A stretch of 64,000 nt of DNA from Pseudomonas furukawaii (GTDB lineage Bacteria > Pseudomonadota > Gammaproteobacteria > Pseudomonadales > Pseudomonadaceae): the NCBI RefSeq assembly GCF_002355475.1, contig NZ_AP014862.1, forward strand, positions 4,464,001 to 4,528,000, in the 5' to 3' direction. Below, in pieces: positions 26,401 through 35,287 of this stretch; the first letter of the stretch is position 1; every line of letters starts with the position of its first letter. The notes beneath the pieces are model-generated. The model searched no databases, had not been told where the DNA came from, and saw only the letters and a list, made by a program, of their open reading frames with translations. Both the position numbers and the translations under genes were made by a program.

Positions 26401-26651
26401 GGGAAGGAGCGGTACAGCGCGTACGTCCCAAGGCCATGACAGTCGCCGTCATCATCGCCGGCCTGCTGCCGATCCTCTGGAGTGGCGGAAGCGGCAGCGA
26501 AGTGATGAGCCGCATCGCCGTACCCATGGTCGGCGGCATGATCACCGCGCCGCTGCTATCCCTGTTCGTCATCCCGGCGGCGTATTGGCTGATGCGCCGT
26601 CGTACCCAACCCCACCCCACTTCGCAAACCACCCTTGGAGAAGTTTCATGA
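23490..26651 (+). CDS. cusA: Heavy-metal RND efflux pump CusA
   Basis: A 1053-aa HME-RND transporter, proton-driven, with 12 membrane helices and two large periplasmic loops. The start '[20 protein letters not shown]', '[20 protein letters not shown]' and '[19 protein letters not shown]' (proton-relay helix 4 Asp) are CusA/CzcA hallmarks. Methionines in the periplasmic and transmembrane parts and the CusF neighbour favour monovalent Cu/Ag over Zn/Cd/Co. Full length, no frameshift. Confidence 0.92.
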   Translation: MIEKLIRWSVANRFLVLLATLFAVAWGIWSLRSTPIDALPDLSDVQVIIRTSYPGQAPQIVENQVTYPLTTTMLSVPGAKTVRGFSFFGDSFVYVLFEDGTDLYWARSRVLEYLNQVQGRLPAAAKPALGPDATGVGWIFQYALVDRSGTHDLAQLRALQDWFLKFELKALPNVAEVATVGGMVRQYQIQVDPIRLANLGITQGEVVEAIGKANQETGGAVLELGEAEYMVRASGYLKTLADFRAVPLKLTPEGTPITLGDVATIQLGPEMRRGIAELDGEGETVGGVVILRSGKNARDTIAAVKAKLDELQKSLPEGVELVITYDRSQLIERAVRNLSHKLIEEFIVVALVCAAFLWHLRSSMVAIVSLPVGVLIAFAVMRYQGINANIMSLGGIAIAIGAMVDAAVVMIENAHKRVEAWNASHPGETLRGEQHWRVMTDAAIEVGPTLFFSLMIITLSFIPVFTLEAQEGRLFGPLAFTKTYAMAAAAGLSVTLIPVLMGYWIRGRLPAEQRNPLNRGLIRLYQPALDAVLRYPRATLVVALLAFLTTLWPVSQLGGEFLPPLDEGDLLYMPSALPGLSAQKASELLQQTDRLIKTVPEVAGVFGKAGRAESATDPAPLEMFETTVRFKPKDQWRAGMTSDKLVEELDRVVKVPGLTNIWIPPIRNRIDMLATGIKSPIGVKVAGTNLAEIDQVTQAVERAARTVPGVTSALAERLTGGRYIDVDIDRQTAARYGMNIADVQAIVASAIGGENIGETVEGLARYPINLRYPREWRDSVDALERLPIYTAQGGQITLGTVARIRITDGPPMLKSENARPSGWVYIDVRGRDLASVVADLRQAVEASVTLAPGISLSYSGQFEFLERANARLKLVVPATLAIIFVLLYLTFGRFDDALLIMATLPFALTGGVWFLYLMGFNLSVATGVGFIALAGVAAEFGVIMLLYLKNAWTEKQDAGHTTNEDLRGAIREGAVQRVRPKAMTVAVIIAGLLPILWSGGSGSEVMSRIAVPMVGGMITAPLLSLFVIPAAYWLMRRRTQPHPTSQTTLGEVS

Positions 26652-26995
26652 GAGCAGCACTCACCACTGCATTTGCCCTCGTTTTGAGCTCGGCCCTACC
26701 CGCCCTCGCCGACGATATGTCCGGCATGAACATGGGCGACACGACAAAGGAGCCCGCCCAGGTGCAGGCGCAAACCGCCACGGCAAGTGGCACGGTCAAG
26801 GCAGTCGATCCAGCCAAGGGCACGGTCACGATTTCCCATGGGGCCGTGCCGAGCCTTAAATGGCCGGCGATGACCATGGCCTTCGCTGCCAGCCAGGAAC
26901 AACTCGAAAGTGTTGAAGTGGGAGAGAAGGTCACCTTCGAGTTCAAGGCGGAAGGCATGAATGCCTCCATTCTGAATATCACCAAGGCGGAATAA
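26648..26995 (+). CDS. cusF: Periplasmic copper/silver metallochaperone CusF
   Basis: A 115-aa protein with signal peptide (residues 1-20) and CusF OB-fold; the metal-binding region is '[18 protein letters not shown]', carrying the His, Trp and two Met ligands. It shares this domain with the C-terminus of the adaptor CusB in the same operon. The ATG at 26648 overlaps the cusA stop (ATGA), with TTGGAG upstream. It delivers periplasmic Cu(I)/Ag(I) to the pump. Confidence 0.92.
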   Translation: MRAALTTAFALVLSSALPALADDMSGMNMGDTTKEPAQVQAQTATASGTVKAVDPAKGTVTISHGAVPSLKWPAMTMAFAASQEQLESVEVGEKVTFEFKAEGMNASILNITKAE

Positions 26996-27159
26996 CGGTC
27001 AGCACCGTCGAGGAGTCCGATCTCAGTGCGAAAGTGCTGCTGCAAGACGGCTCCTCTTCCGAGAAGAAGTGTGTTCCCGCCATAGGGGACCAACACTCGC
27101 AATGGAGCGATGTTTGCAAGCTTTCAGCGGCCGCCATTGGCCGATAGCTGCCCCAAAAC

Positions 27160-27189
27160 AAAAAGACACGCCCCAAGGCGTGTCTTTTT
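27160..27189. terminator. Terminator of the csiD-gabP operon
   Basis: AAAAAGACACGCC / GGCGTGTCTTTTT, loop CCAA; symmetric, so it can also stop cus transcription coming from the left. An identical copy is at 17277. Confidence 0.92.
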
Positions 27190-27214
27190 CATTCGACCGA
27201 ACGGACTCAGCGAC

Positions 27215-28612
27215 TTATCCACTGGCCCCCTGCCCCAGCGCAGCACCCTGCCCTTCCCGCGCGCGGCGGCGGGTGATGAGCAGGCCGGAGCAGACCACGA
27301 CGATGGCCAGGGCCAGTGTGGAGAGCACTTCGATGCGGTGGTCCGGGCGGAAGAGCATGAGCACCAGCACGCCGCTGATGAAGAGGATCACGCCCCAGGT
27401 GAGCCAGGGGAACAGCCACATGCGGTAGCCCAGGGTCTTGCCTTCGGCCGTGAGGCGCTTGCGCAGGCGCAGCTGGGAGATGGCGATGACCAGGTACACC
27501 AGCAGAGCGATGGCGCCAGAGCTGGCCATGAGGAAGCCGAATACCTTGGAGGGCACCAGGTAGTTGGCGATGACGGTGAGGAAGGCGGCGCCTGTGGACA
27601 ACAGCACGGCGATCAGCGGGGTGCCGCTGCGGCTGGTGACCTGGGCGCAGGCCGGGGCATCGCCACGGCGGCTCAGGGAGTAGAGCATGCGCGAGGCGGT
27701 GTAGAGGGAGGAGTTGAGGCAGCTGGTGACCGAGGTGAGTACCACGAAGTCGATGATGGCCTTGGCGTGGGGCACGCCGAGGGTGTCCAGCACGGTGACG
27801 TAGGAGCCTTCGCTGGCCAGGCGCGGGTCGGTCCAGGGCACCAGGGCGACGACGATGAAGATCGACAGGATGTAGAACAGGGTGATCCGCCAGATGACGG
27901 AGTTGGTGGCCCTGGAGATCTGCTTGCCGGCGGCGTCGGATTCGGCGGCGGCGATGGTGACCACCTCCGCCCCCAGGAAGGAGAACATGGTGATGAGCAT
28001 GGCGCTGAGCACGGCGCCGAAGCCGTTGGGCATGAAGCCGCCGGTGTCCCACAGGCGCGAGACGCCGCTGACGCCGGTGCCGGGCAGCAGGCCGAAGATG
28101 GCGCAGGCGCCGAGGATGATGAAGCCGATGATGGCGGCCACCTTGACCAGGGCCAGCCAGAACTCGAACTCGCCGTAGTTCTTCACGCTGAAGAGGTTGG
28201 TGGCGGTGAGCAGCAGGGTGATCACCAGCGACAGCACCCAGATTTCCAGCTGCGGCACGTAGGTGTTGATGATGGTGGCGGCGATGTTGGCTTCGATGGG
28301 GATGATGAGTACCCAGAACCACCAGTAGAGCCAGCCGATGGTGTAGCCGGCCCATTTGCCGATGGCCTGGTCGGCGTAGGTGGAGAAGGAGCCGGTGTCC
28401 GGGGAGGCGACGGCCATTTCGGCCAGCATGCGCATCACCAGTACCACCAGCACGCCGGCGAAGATGTAGGCCAGGATGGTGGCCGGACCGGCTTCGGCGA
28501 TGGCGCGGCCGGAGCCGACGAAGAGGCCGGCGCCGATCACGCCGGCGATGGAAAGCATGGTCACGTGACGGGACTTCAACCCGTGACTCAGGTTGTTCTT
28601 ATCTGTCTGCAT
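27215..28612 (-). CDS. gabP: GABA/5-aminovalerate permease
   Basis: A 465-aa APC-superfamily permease with 12 hydrophobic helices and the signature 'HVTMLSIAGVIGAGLFVGSG' at helix 1; 'FSFLGAEVVTIAAAES' at helix 6 is typical of GabP/amino acid permeases. The start at 28612 was taken because AAAGGT lies 6 bases upstream; a longer opening to 28651 adds 13 polar residues. Last gene of the csiD-lhgO-gabDTP operon, so it imports GABA and probably 5-aminovalerate. Its 3' end is duplicated at 17.3 kb. Confidence 0.93.
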   Translation of the reverse strand: MQTDKNNLSHGLKSRHVTMLSIAGVIGAGLFVGSGRAIAEAGPATILAYIFAGVLVVLVMRMLAEMAVASPDTGSFSTYADQAIGKWAGYTIGWLYWWFWVLIIPIEANIAATIINTYVPQLEIWVLSLVITLLLTATNLFSVKNYGEFEFWLALVKVAAIIGFIILGACAIFGLLPGTGVSGVSRLWDTGGFMPNGFGAVLSAMLITMFSFLGAEVVTIAAAESDAAGKQISRATNSVIWRITLFYILSIFIVVALVPWTDPRLASEGSYVTVLDTLGVPHAKAIIDFVVLTSVTSCLNSSLYTASRMLYSLSRRGDAPACAQVTSRSGTPLIAVLLSTGAAFLTVIANYLVPSKVFGFLMASSGAIALLVYLVIAISQLRLRKRLTAEGKTLGYRMWLFPWLTWGVILFISGVLVLMLFRPDHRIEVLSTLALAIVVVCSGLLITRRRAREGQGAALGQGASG

Positions 28613-28891
28613 GGCATTACCTTTGTTCTTGTCGTGCCCGTTGGGCAGCATCGGTATCCGCGCTCACCAGAGCCGCGGGACCCAAAAAGCCCGCGCTGCC
28701 CCGGACGGTGTGGCGGGGCAGGCGGGTGAGCAGGGACCAGGGTGACGCTCTAAATCGTGCGGCCTGCTGCGCGTCGGTCTGACGGCGTTGAGCGCGGCTT
28801 CGAAATGCTCATTTACCGCTCGTAAACTCGGCTTTCTCAGCCACGCTCGCCTTGTCAGCCTCTAGCTCGCTGGGCCGCTGTCCGGCTGTCC
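28613..28891. other. 279-base gabT-gabP spacer with repeat-like element
   Basis: No gene. The part from about 28755 to 28880 (containing GACGGCGTTGAGCG and GCTCATTTACCGCTCGTAAA) resembles an intergenic element that I recall being repeated in Pseudomonas genomes; not verified here and only one copy is in this window. The large spacer suggests gabP may have its own promoter. Confidence 0.4.
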
Positions 28892-30169
28892 TCAGGCGAG
28901 TTCGTCGAAGCACTCGCCAATGATGGCCAGCCCACGCTCCAGGTCCGCGTCGCTGACGGTCAGCGGCACGAGGATGCGCAGGACGTTGTAGTAGGTGCCG
29001 CAGGACAGGAGGATCAGCCCCTTGTCGCGAGCCTTGGCCACCAGCTTGGCGGTCAGGTCGGCGGCCGGCTTGTCGGTGTCGCCACCCTCGAACAGTTCCA
29101 CCGCCACCATGGCGCCGAGGTTGCGCACGTCCACCAGGCTCTTGTGGCGCTCGCCGATGCGGCGCAGGCCGGCGGTGAGGATTTCACCCACGGACTTGGC
29201 GCGGTCCAGCAGCTTCTCGCTGTCGAAGGCGTCGATCACCGCCAGGGCGGCGGCGCAGGAGATAGGGCTGCCGGCATAAGTGCCGCCCAGGCCGCCCGGG
29301 GCCACGGCGTCCATGATCTCGGCGCGGCCGGACACGCCGGCCAGGGGGAAGCCGCCGGCGATGGACTTGGCGAAGGTGGTCAGGTCGGCGGCGACGCCCA
29401 TCTGCTCCATGGCGAAGAAGGTGCCGGTGCGGCCGGCGCCGGTCTGCACTTCGTCGGCGATCAGGAGGATGCCGTGCTGGTCGCACAGGGCGCGCAGGCG
29501 GGCCATGAAGTCCTTGGGCGCGACGTTGAAGCCGCCCTCCCCTTGCACGGGCTCGAGGATGATGGCGGCGATATCGCCGGGCGCGGCATCGTTCTTGAAG
29601 ATGCGCTCGATGCTGGCGATGGCTTCGTCGGTGGTCACGCCATGCACGGCGTTGGGGTACTGGGCGCGGTAGACGCCGCCGGGCATCAGGCCCATGCCGG
29701 CGGAGTAAGGCACCACCTTGCCGGTGAGCGACAGGGTGTACTGGGTGCGGCCGTGGTAGGCGCCGGTGAAGGCGATGACGCCGTTACGGCCGGTGGCGGC
29801 GCGGGCGATCTTGATGGCGTTCTCTACGGCTTCGGCGCCGGTGGTCACCAGCAGGGTCTTCTTCTCGAAGTCGCCCGGCACCAGTTGGTTGATCTTCTCG
29901 GCCAGGGCCACGTAGGGCTCGTAGCCGAAGACGTGGAAGCAGGTGTGGGTCAGCTTGGCCAGCTGTTCCTGCACGGCGGCCATGACCTTGGGGTGCAGGT
30001 GGCCGGTGTTGAGCACGGCGATGCCGCCGGCGAAGTCCAGGTACTCACGCCCTTCCACGTCCCAGACGGTGGCGTTCTCGGCGCGCTCGGCATAGATCTG
30101 GTGGATCTGGCCGACGCCACGGGGGATGGCGGCCATACGGCGTTGTTGCAGGCTCTGGTTGGTGTTCAT
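28892..30169 (-). CDS. gabT: 4-aminobutyrate / 5-aminovalerate aminotransferase
   Basis: A 425-aa class III PLP aminotransferase, equal in length to E. coli GabT. K268 in 'TTFAKSIAGGFPLAG' binds PLP, 'LLIADEVQTGAGRTG' carries the Asp contacting the cofactor. It converts GABA to succinate semialdehyde or 5-aminovalerate to glutarate semialdehyde with 2-oxoglutarate as acceptor. The start at 30169 is the conserved family start; a longer upstream opening is composed of unlikely residues. The genes gabD (136 bases upstream) and gabP (downstream) complete the module. Confidence 0.95.
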   Translation of the reverse strand: MNTNQSLQQRRMAAIPRGVGQIHQIYAERAENATVWDVEGREYLDFAGGIAVLNTGHLHPKVMAAVQEQLAKLTHTCFHVFGYEPYVALAEKINQLVPGDFEKKTLLVTTGAEAVENAIKIARAATGRNGVIAFTGAYHGRTQYTLSLTGKVVPYSAGMGLMPGGVYRAQYPNAVHGVTTDEAIASIERIFKNDAAPGDIAAIILEPVQGEGGFNVAPKDFMARLRALCDQHGILLIADEVQTGAGRTGTFFAMEQMGVAADLTTFAKSIAGGFPLAGVSGRAEIMDAVAPGGLGGTYAGSPISCAAALAVIDAFDSEKLLDRAKSVGEILTAGLRRIGERHKSLVDVRNLGAMVAVELFEGGDTDKPAADLTAKLVAKARDKGLILLSCGTYYNVLRILVPLTVSDADLERGLAIIGECFDELA

Positions 30170-30305
30170 GCTCGCTCCCAAGTTGCAGGTTGCACTGGAC
30201 GAGGCCGCGCCCGCGCCGAGGCGACGGCCCGTCCGAAAAAAGAATGGAGTTGCCCGCCTGGCGCGGGTGGGTGCGCCAGGGGGCTTCGGGGTTACCGCGC
30301 CGCGC

Positions 30306-31754
30306 TTACACGCCGAGGCAGAGGTACTTGATCTCCAGGTAGTCATCGATGCCGTACTTGGAGCCTTCCCGGCCCAGGCCCGATGCCTTGACGCCGCCGA
30401 AGGGCGCCACTTCGTTGGAGATGATCCCGGTATTGATGCCGACGATGCCGTACTCCAGCGCCTCGGCCACGCGGAACACGCGGCCCAGGTCGCGGGCGTA
30501 GAAGTAGGCGGCCAGGCCGTACTCGGTGTCGTTGGAGCAGGCGATGACCTCGGCCTCGTCCTTGAAGCGGAACAGCGGCGCCAGCGGGCCGAAGGTCTCT
30601 TCCCTGGCGACGGCGGCGTTGTTCGGCACGTCCACCAGGATGGTCGGCTCGAAGAAGGTGCCGCCCAGGGCGTGGGGCTTGCCGCCAGCGACCAGGCGCG
30701 CGCCCTTGGCGACGGCGTCCTCGATGTGCTCCTGCACCTTGGCCACGGCCTTGGCGTCGATCAGCGGGCCGGTGGTGATGCCGTCTTCCAGGCCGTTGCC
30801 GATCTTCAGCCGGGCAACGGCGGCGGTGAGCTTGTCGACGAAGGCGTCGTACACGCCGTCCTGCACGTAGAGGCGGTTGGCGCAGACGCAGGTCTGGCCG
30901 TTGTTGCGGTACTTGGACACCAGCGCGCCTTCCACGGCGGCGTCCAGGTCGGCGTCGTCGAAGACGATGAAGGGGGCGTTGCCGCCCAGCTCCAGGGAGA
31001 CCTTCTTGATGTCCTTGGCGCATTCGGCCATCAGCTGGCGGCCGATTTCGGTGGAGCCGGTGAAGGTGAGCTTGCGGACGATGGGGTTGCTGGTCAGCTC
31101 GCCGCCCACTTCGCCGGCCGAGCCGGTCACCACGCTCAGCACGCCCTTGGGAATGCCGGCGCGCTCGGCCAGTTCGGCCAGGGCCAGGGCGGAGTACGGG
31201 GTCTGCGAGGCGGGCTTGAGCACCATGGTGCAGCCGGCGGCCAGGGCCGGGCCGGCCTTGCGGGTGATCATCGCCGAGGGGAAGTTCCACGGGGTGATGG
31301 CGGCGGTCACGCCGATGGGCTGCTTGATGACCATCAGGCGCTTGTCCGGCTGGTGGCCGGGGATCATGTCGCCGTAGACGCGCTTGGCTTCCTCGCCGAA
31401 CCATTCGAGGAAGGAGGCGGCGTAGGCGATCTCGCCACGGGATTCCACCAGCGGCTTGCCCTGCTCCAGGGTCATCAGCCGGGCCAGGTCTTCCTGGTTC
31501 TGCATCATCAGCTCGAACCAGCGGCGCAGGCGGTTGGCGCGGTCCTTGGCGGTGAGCGCGCGCCAGGCCGGCAGGGCGCGCTCGGCGGCCTCGATGGCGC
31601 GGCGGGTCTCGGCCACGCCCATCTTCGGCACGCTGCCGATCAGCTCGCCGGTGGCGGGGTTGTTGACCTTGAGGGTCTGGCCGTTGTCGGCGTCGACCCA
31701 GGCACCGTCGATATAGGCCTGCTGGCGGAACAGGCTGGAGTCTTTCAGTTGCAC
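30306..31754 (-). CDS. gabD: Succinate/glutarate-semialdehyde dehydrogenase (NADP)
   Basis: A 482-aa aldehyde dehydrogenase. E255 in 'SLELGGNAPF' and C289 in 'NNGQTCVCANR' are the general base and nucleophile; 'GVTAAITPWNFPSAM' is the cofactor site. It oxidises succinate semialdehyde and glutarate semialdehyde to succinate and glutarate. I prefer the GTG at 31754 (MQLKDSSLFRQ...), which has AGAGAGG 9 bases upstream and matches family length; an ATG at 31763 sits on the ribosome site and is less likely. Confidence 0.94.
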   Translation of the reverse strand: MQLKDSSLFRQQAYIDGAWVDADNGQTLKVNNPATGELIGSVPKMGVAETRRAIEAAERALPAWRALTAKDRANRLRRWFELMMQNQEDLARLMTLEQGKPLVESRGEIAYAASFLEWFGEEAKRVYGDMIPGHQPDKRLMVIKQPIGVTAAITPWNFPSAMITRKAGPALAAGCTMVLKPASQTPYSALALAELAERAGIPKGVLSVVTGSAGEVGGELTSNPIVRKLTFTGSTEIGRQLMAECAKDIKKVSLELGGNAPFIVFDDADLDAAVEGALVSKYRNNGQTCVCANRLYVQDGVYDAFVDKLTAAVARLKIGNGLEDGITTGPLIDAKAVAKVQEHIEDAVAKGARLVAGGKPHALGGTFFEPTILVDVPNNAAVAREETFGPLAPLFRFKDEAEVIACSNDTEYGLAAYFYARDLGRVFRVAEALEYGIVGINTGIISNEVAPFGGVKASGLGREGSKYGIDDYLEIKYLCLGV

Positions 31755-31791
31755 GCTTGTCATCCTCTCTGGGGGCGGTGGTGACGTCGGC

Positions 31792-33048
31792 TCAGCCGGC
31801 GGCCCGCTGCTTGTTGTCGATGGCTTTGGGGGCGAAGTTGCCGCCGGTTGCGGCGATCTGTTCACGGACCTTGTCGACGATGTGGGCGCCGATGGGGATC
31901 GCGGAGGTGGCGGCGGGCGACGGTGCGTTGCACACGTTGACGCTGCGCGGGGTGTTGACGAAGAGGAAGTCGTCGATGAGCTTGCCCTCGCGGGACACCG
32001 CCTGGGCACGCACGCCGGCCGGGTACGGGGTGAGGTCGGCCTTGGTGATGCTCGGGCAGTACTTCTGCACTTCCTTGAGGTAACCGCCCTTGAACAGGGA
32101 GTTCTTCATCTCGATCAGGCCCGGGCGCAGGTTCTTCGCCAGCACCTTGAGGATGCCGGGCGAGGTCAGGGTCTCGACCATGTCGGAGAGGGAGATGTCG
32201 GACTTGCGGTAGCCCTCGCGCTTCATCGCCAGCACGGCGTTGGGGCCGACGGTGACGGTGCCGTCGATCATCCGGGTCAGGTGCACGCCGAGGAAGGGCA
32301 TGGACGGGTCCGGGATCGGGTAGATGAGGTGGTTGACGATCTGGTTGTGCTGCCTGGGCAGCAGGTAGTACTCGCCCCGGAAGGGGCAGATGATGAAGCT
32401 GGGTTCCAGGCCGAGCATGCGCACCACGCGGTCGGCCATCAGGCCCGAGCAGGTGATGAGGTAGCGGGCGCGGAACTCGTCGCCGGTGGTGCGGACGATG
32501 ACCTGGTCGGCGCGCTCGTCCAGCCCGACCACTTCGGCGCTGTAGCGGATCTCGCCACCGGCGGCCTGGAATTCGCGGCCCATCGCGGCGGTGACTTCGG
32601 CGTAGCTGACGATGCCGCTGGAGGGCACGAAGATGCCGCCCAGACCGACGATGTTCGGCTCGCGCTCACGCAGTTCGGCGGCCGACAGCCAGTGGCGCTC
32701 CAGGCCGTTGGCGGCGGTGCGTTCCCAGAGCGCCTTCATGCGCTCCATTTCCAGCTCGTTGGTGGCCACCAGGAGCTTGCCGCACTCGTCGAAACGGATG
32801 CCGTGCTTGTTGCAGAAGGCCTTGGTGGCCTTGTTGCCTTCCAGGCAGAAGCGCGCCTTGAGGCTGCCGGGGGTGTAGTAGACGCCGGCGTGGATCACGC
32901 CGCTGTTGTGGCCGGTCTGGTGACGAGCCGGGCCGGACTCCTTTTCCAGGAGCAGGACCTTGGCGTCCGGGTAAACCTGCATCAGCTGCATCGCCGTGGA
33001 CATGCCCACGATACCGCCGCCGATGATGATGAAATCGTACACAGCCAT
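31792..33048 (-). CDS. lhgO: L-2-hydroxyglutarate oxidase
   Basis: A 418-aa FAD enzyme with the Rossmann motif at the N-terminus ('YDFIIIGGGIVGMSTAMQL') and 'HQTGHNSGVIHAGVYY', the LhgO/L2HGDH signature. It oxidises L-2-hydroxyglutarate made by CsiD to 2-oxoglutarate, passing electrons to quinone at the membrane. The ATG at 33048 follows GAGG; a GTG 12 bases upstream is an alternative. Second gene after csiD; an inverted REP pair occupies the 141-base spacer. Confidence 0.94.
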   Translation of the reverse strand: MAVYDFIIIGGGIVGMSTAMQLMQVYPDAKVLLLEKESGPARHQTGHNSGVIHAGVYYTPGSLKARFCLEGNKATKAFCNKHGIRFDECGKLLVATNELEMERMKALWERTAANGLERHWLSAAELREREPNIVGLGGIFVPSSGIVSYAEVTAAMGREFQAAGGEIRYSAEVVGLDERADQVIVRTTGDEFRARYLITCSGLMADRVVRMLGLEPSFIICPFRGEYYLLPRQHNQIVNHLIYPIPDPSMPFLGVHLTRMIDGTVTVGPNAVLAMKREGYRKSDISLSDMVETLTSPGILKVLAKNLRPGLIEMKNSLFKGGYLKEVQKYCPSITKADLTPYPAGVRAQAVSREGKLIDDFLFVNTPRSVNVCNAPSPAATSAIPIGAHIVDKVREQIAATGGNFAPKAIDNKQRAAG

Positions 33049-33079
33049 TACCTCGCGCACTGGCGTAGCTGAAGGTTGC

Positions 33080-33150
33080 CCGTAGGAGCGAGATCGCTCG
33101 CGAATATCCGTGCGCGGGACCTTCGCGAGCGGAGCTCGCTCCTACAACTG
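33080..33150. repeat. Inverted REP pair between csiD and lhgO
   Basis: GTAGGAGCGAGATCGCTCGCGAA (33082-33104; one continuous palindromic unit, given in part) and its inverse TTCGCGAGCGGAGCTCGCTC about 20 bases further. The pair can form a long hairpin in the polycistronic mRNA. Confidence 0.85.
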
Positions 33151-33189
33151 TTGCGCGCGGCGGAGGGCTGCTCCTCCGCGCTTCATTGA

Positions 33190-34167
33190 TTATTGACCGC
33201 GCTGGTAAAGCGGCTTCTGGAAGCTGATGTAGCCGCGCTGGCGCATCAGTTCGCGACGCAGGCCCTCGTGGGGGATGAAGCGGTCGCGGCCGTGGAGCCA
33301 GAACAGGTTGTTGATCAGCAGGAAGCTGCCCACCGGCACGGGGATGGAGAGTTTCTGCGGGCTGCCTTCCAGGGATTCGGACAGGGCGTTGAGCCAGATG
33401 CCTTCCTCGAAATTCTCCGGCTGCACGAACTGGTCGATGTAGCGCATGGTCGGGCGGCCTTCGGAATCGGTGTCGAACACCGAGTGGAACACATCCTCGG
33501 TGACCTTCTTGCTCGGCGGTGCGGTCCAGCGCATTTCGCGGCGGGCCAGCGGGTGACGGTAGAACTCGTCGCACTGCGCCCAGTCGTCCAGGTGCAGCAG
33601 CAGGGAATTGCCGCCTTCCATGTTCTTCTCGTCGATCTTCAGCATCAGCACGTAGTCGGTGATCTGGTTCACGAAGGTGCCGTCGTTGTGCAGCTCCATC
33701 ACGCGGTGCGGCTGGCGCAGGTAGCTGTCGGAGTTGTCGGTGTTCACCACCACGAAGCGGGCGTAGTACTGGCCGCTCATGGCGTCGTAGTTGGAACGGC
33801 CGATCAGGTGGGCGCAGGCGGTGGTGAACTTCACCATGTCCTCGGCCTGGCTCACGTCATCCAGCCCTTCGGGGGTGATCAGCATCGCGCCGGTGCCACG
33901 GTCGAGGATGGTGTTCAGCAGCACCGGGCGCAGGGTGCCTTCGCACAGGTCGTCGAGGACCTGGCCCACGCGAAAGCGCAGGAAGGACTTGTATTCCAGC
34001 GCCTGCACCGGCCACTCGCCCACCGCCTTGACGAAAGCCTCGACCGTTTTGCGGGCGAACTTCACCTCGAGTACGCGCGGCGATTGCTGGGCAGGTTCGA
34101 CGGTGAACCCACGGGTCTCCAGCGGCAACGGCATCACGGGGTTCTCGATCTTCGTAAAGGCGTTCAT
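33190..34167 (-). CDS. csiD: Glutarate 2-hydroxylase (2-oxoglutarate/Fe(II) dioxygenase)
   Basis: A 325-aa enzyme, same length as E. coli CsiD/GlaH. The Fe(II) triad is visible at H160-x-D162 ('[11 protein letters not shown]') and H292 ('[12 protein letters not shown]'), with a cluster of arginines after it for 2-oxoglutarate. It hydroxylates glutarate to L-2-hydroxyglutarate. First gene of the operon, with AGGAAA 6 bases before ATG 34167, divergent from its likely repressor CsiR. Confidence 0.95.
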   Translation of the reverse strand: MNAFTKIENPVMPLPLETRGFTVEPAQQSPRVLEVKFARKTVEAFVKAVGEWPVQALEYKSFLRFRVGQVLDDLCEGTLRPVLLNTILDRGTGAMLITPEGLDDVSQAEDMVKFTTACAHLIGRSNYDAMSGQYYARFVVVNTDNSDSYLRQPHRVMELHNDGTFVNQITDYVLMLKIDEKNMEGGNSLLLHLDDWAQCDEFYRHPLARREMRWTAPPSKKVTEDVFHSVFDTDSEGRPTMRYIDQFVQPENFEEGIWLNALSESLEGSPQKLSIPVPVGSFLLINNLFWLHGRDRFIPHEGLRRELMRQRGYISFQKPLYQRGQ

Positions 34168-34350
34168 GGCGGTTTCCTGGCAAAGAGGGGGTAGGCAGCG
34201 CCCTGATCTGGCGGGCGAGCAAAAAAATATCGCCACAAACAAAAAATGTCTACATTTTTGCTAAACGAAAATAAAACAGACGTTTGTCCACTGTTTCTCG
34301 GCGAAAAGACGTTTCGGTATGATCGGCAAAACGTTTTGAGGAACAGGACC
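34168..34350. promoter_or_regulatory. csiD/csiR divergent promoter with repeated operator-like sites
   Basis: An AT-rich 183-base region. AGACGTTT occurs at 34278-34285 and 34307-34314, and AAAACGTTTT (a perfect palindrome) at 34328-34337, all near the csiR start. They are candidate CsiR operators by position. Promoters of both genes must lie here; a carbon-starvation (RpoS) promoter is known for E. coli csiD but not evident here. Confidence 0.45.
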
Positions 34351-35052
34351 TTGGAAGCACTCGCCCCTCGTCAGAACTCGGCTTTCAGCGGGTATGAGTG
34401 GCTCAAACAGGACATCATCCGTGGCGTGTTCAAGCCCGGTGAAAAGCTGCTGATGAGCACCCTGAAGGATCGCTACGACCTCGGCGTCGGCCCGCTGCGC
34501 GAGGCCCTCTCGCAACTGGTGGCGGAGAAGCTGGTGGTCGCCATCAGCCAGAAGGGCTACCGCGTGGCGCCCATGTCCCTGGACGAGATGAAGGACATCT
34601 ACGACGCCCGCGCCAACCTGGAGGCGATGATCGTCGGCCTGGCCATCGAGCGCGGCGACGACGCCTGGGAAGCCCAGGTGCTGGCCCATTCCCACACCCT
34701 GGCCAAGGTGGTGGAGGTGAAGACCCGCGAGCAGCGCCTGGATATCTGGGACCAGCGGCACAAGGCCTTCCACACCGCCATCGCCGCCGGTTGCGGTTCC
34801 AAGCACCTGTTGCAGGCGCGCACCTACCTGTTCGACCAGGCCGAACGCTACCGCCACCTGTGGCTGACCCAGACGGTGTTCTCGGAAGAGGCGCTGGAGC
34901 GCAAGCGCCAGGAACACGCGGCCCTGGTGGACGCCATCCTCGCCCGCGACGCCGCCCGCGCCAGCGAAATGATGCGCACCCACCTGATGACGCCGGTGCC
35001 GATCATCGCCGAGATCATGGCCGCCGAAGGCATCGGCAACCCCGTCCGCTGA
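34351..35052 (+). CDS. csiR: GntR-family (FadR/FCD) repressor CsiR
   Basis: A 233-aa regulator with GntR winged helix ('YEWLKQDIIRGVFKPGEKLL', 'DLGVGPLREALSQLVAEKLV') and FCD effector domain from about residue 85, with metal-binding Asp/His positions ('HKAFHTAIAAG'). Divergent from csiD; in Pseudomonas putida and E. coli CsiR represses csiD-lhgO and responds to glutarate. I chose a TTG start at 34351 (preceded by AGGA), beginning MEALAPRQ; longer in-frame sequence upstream runs through the AT-rich promoter and is improbable. Confidence 0.88.
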   Translation: MEALAPRQNSAFSGYEWLKQDIIRGVFKPGEKLLMSTLKDRYDLGVGPLREALSQLVAEKLVVAISQKGYRVAPMSLDEMKDIYDARANLEAMIVGLAIERGDDAWEAQVLAHSHTLAKVVEVKTREQRLDIWDQRHKAFHTAIAAGCGSKHLLQARTYLFDQAERYRHLWLTQTVFSEEALERKRQEHAALVDAILARDAARASEMMRTHLMTPVPIIAEIMAAEGIGNPVR

Positions 35053-35287
35053 GCCGCCCTGAGCGGCACGGGCGATCCATCCGCAGCCTGCGCTGCGATC
35101 AGGGTTCGAGGCAACGCCCCCGGGCATGGCGGGATTGAGACCCGCCCCGGGGCCTACCCATGCCGAAAAATCATCCGTGCATGACTAAAAATGGGTTGTC
35201 GGACAATCCCCTCTGGCCCCATTTTGTCGCCCTCCCTGGGGCCGAGCGCCCCGTGAAACCCTGAAACAAGAACAAGAGGGGATGTCG
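35053..35287. other. csiR - BCCT spacer with hairpin
   Basis: A GC hairpin at about 35117-35152 (CCCCGG / CCGGGG outer stem, GGCGGG / CCCGCC inner) follows csiR but has no T-run; it may act as a terminator or mRNA stabiliser. No gene seen. Confidence 0.4.

Noticed and set aside
23490-26651. CzcA-type Zn/Cd/Co pump
   Set aside because: Two CusF domains in the operon and Met-rich proteins favour Cu/Ag; substrate by motif only, so kept as cusA with some doubt.
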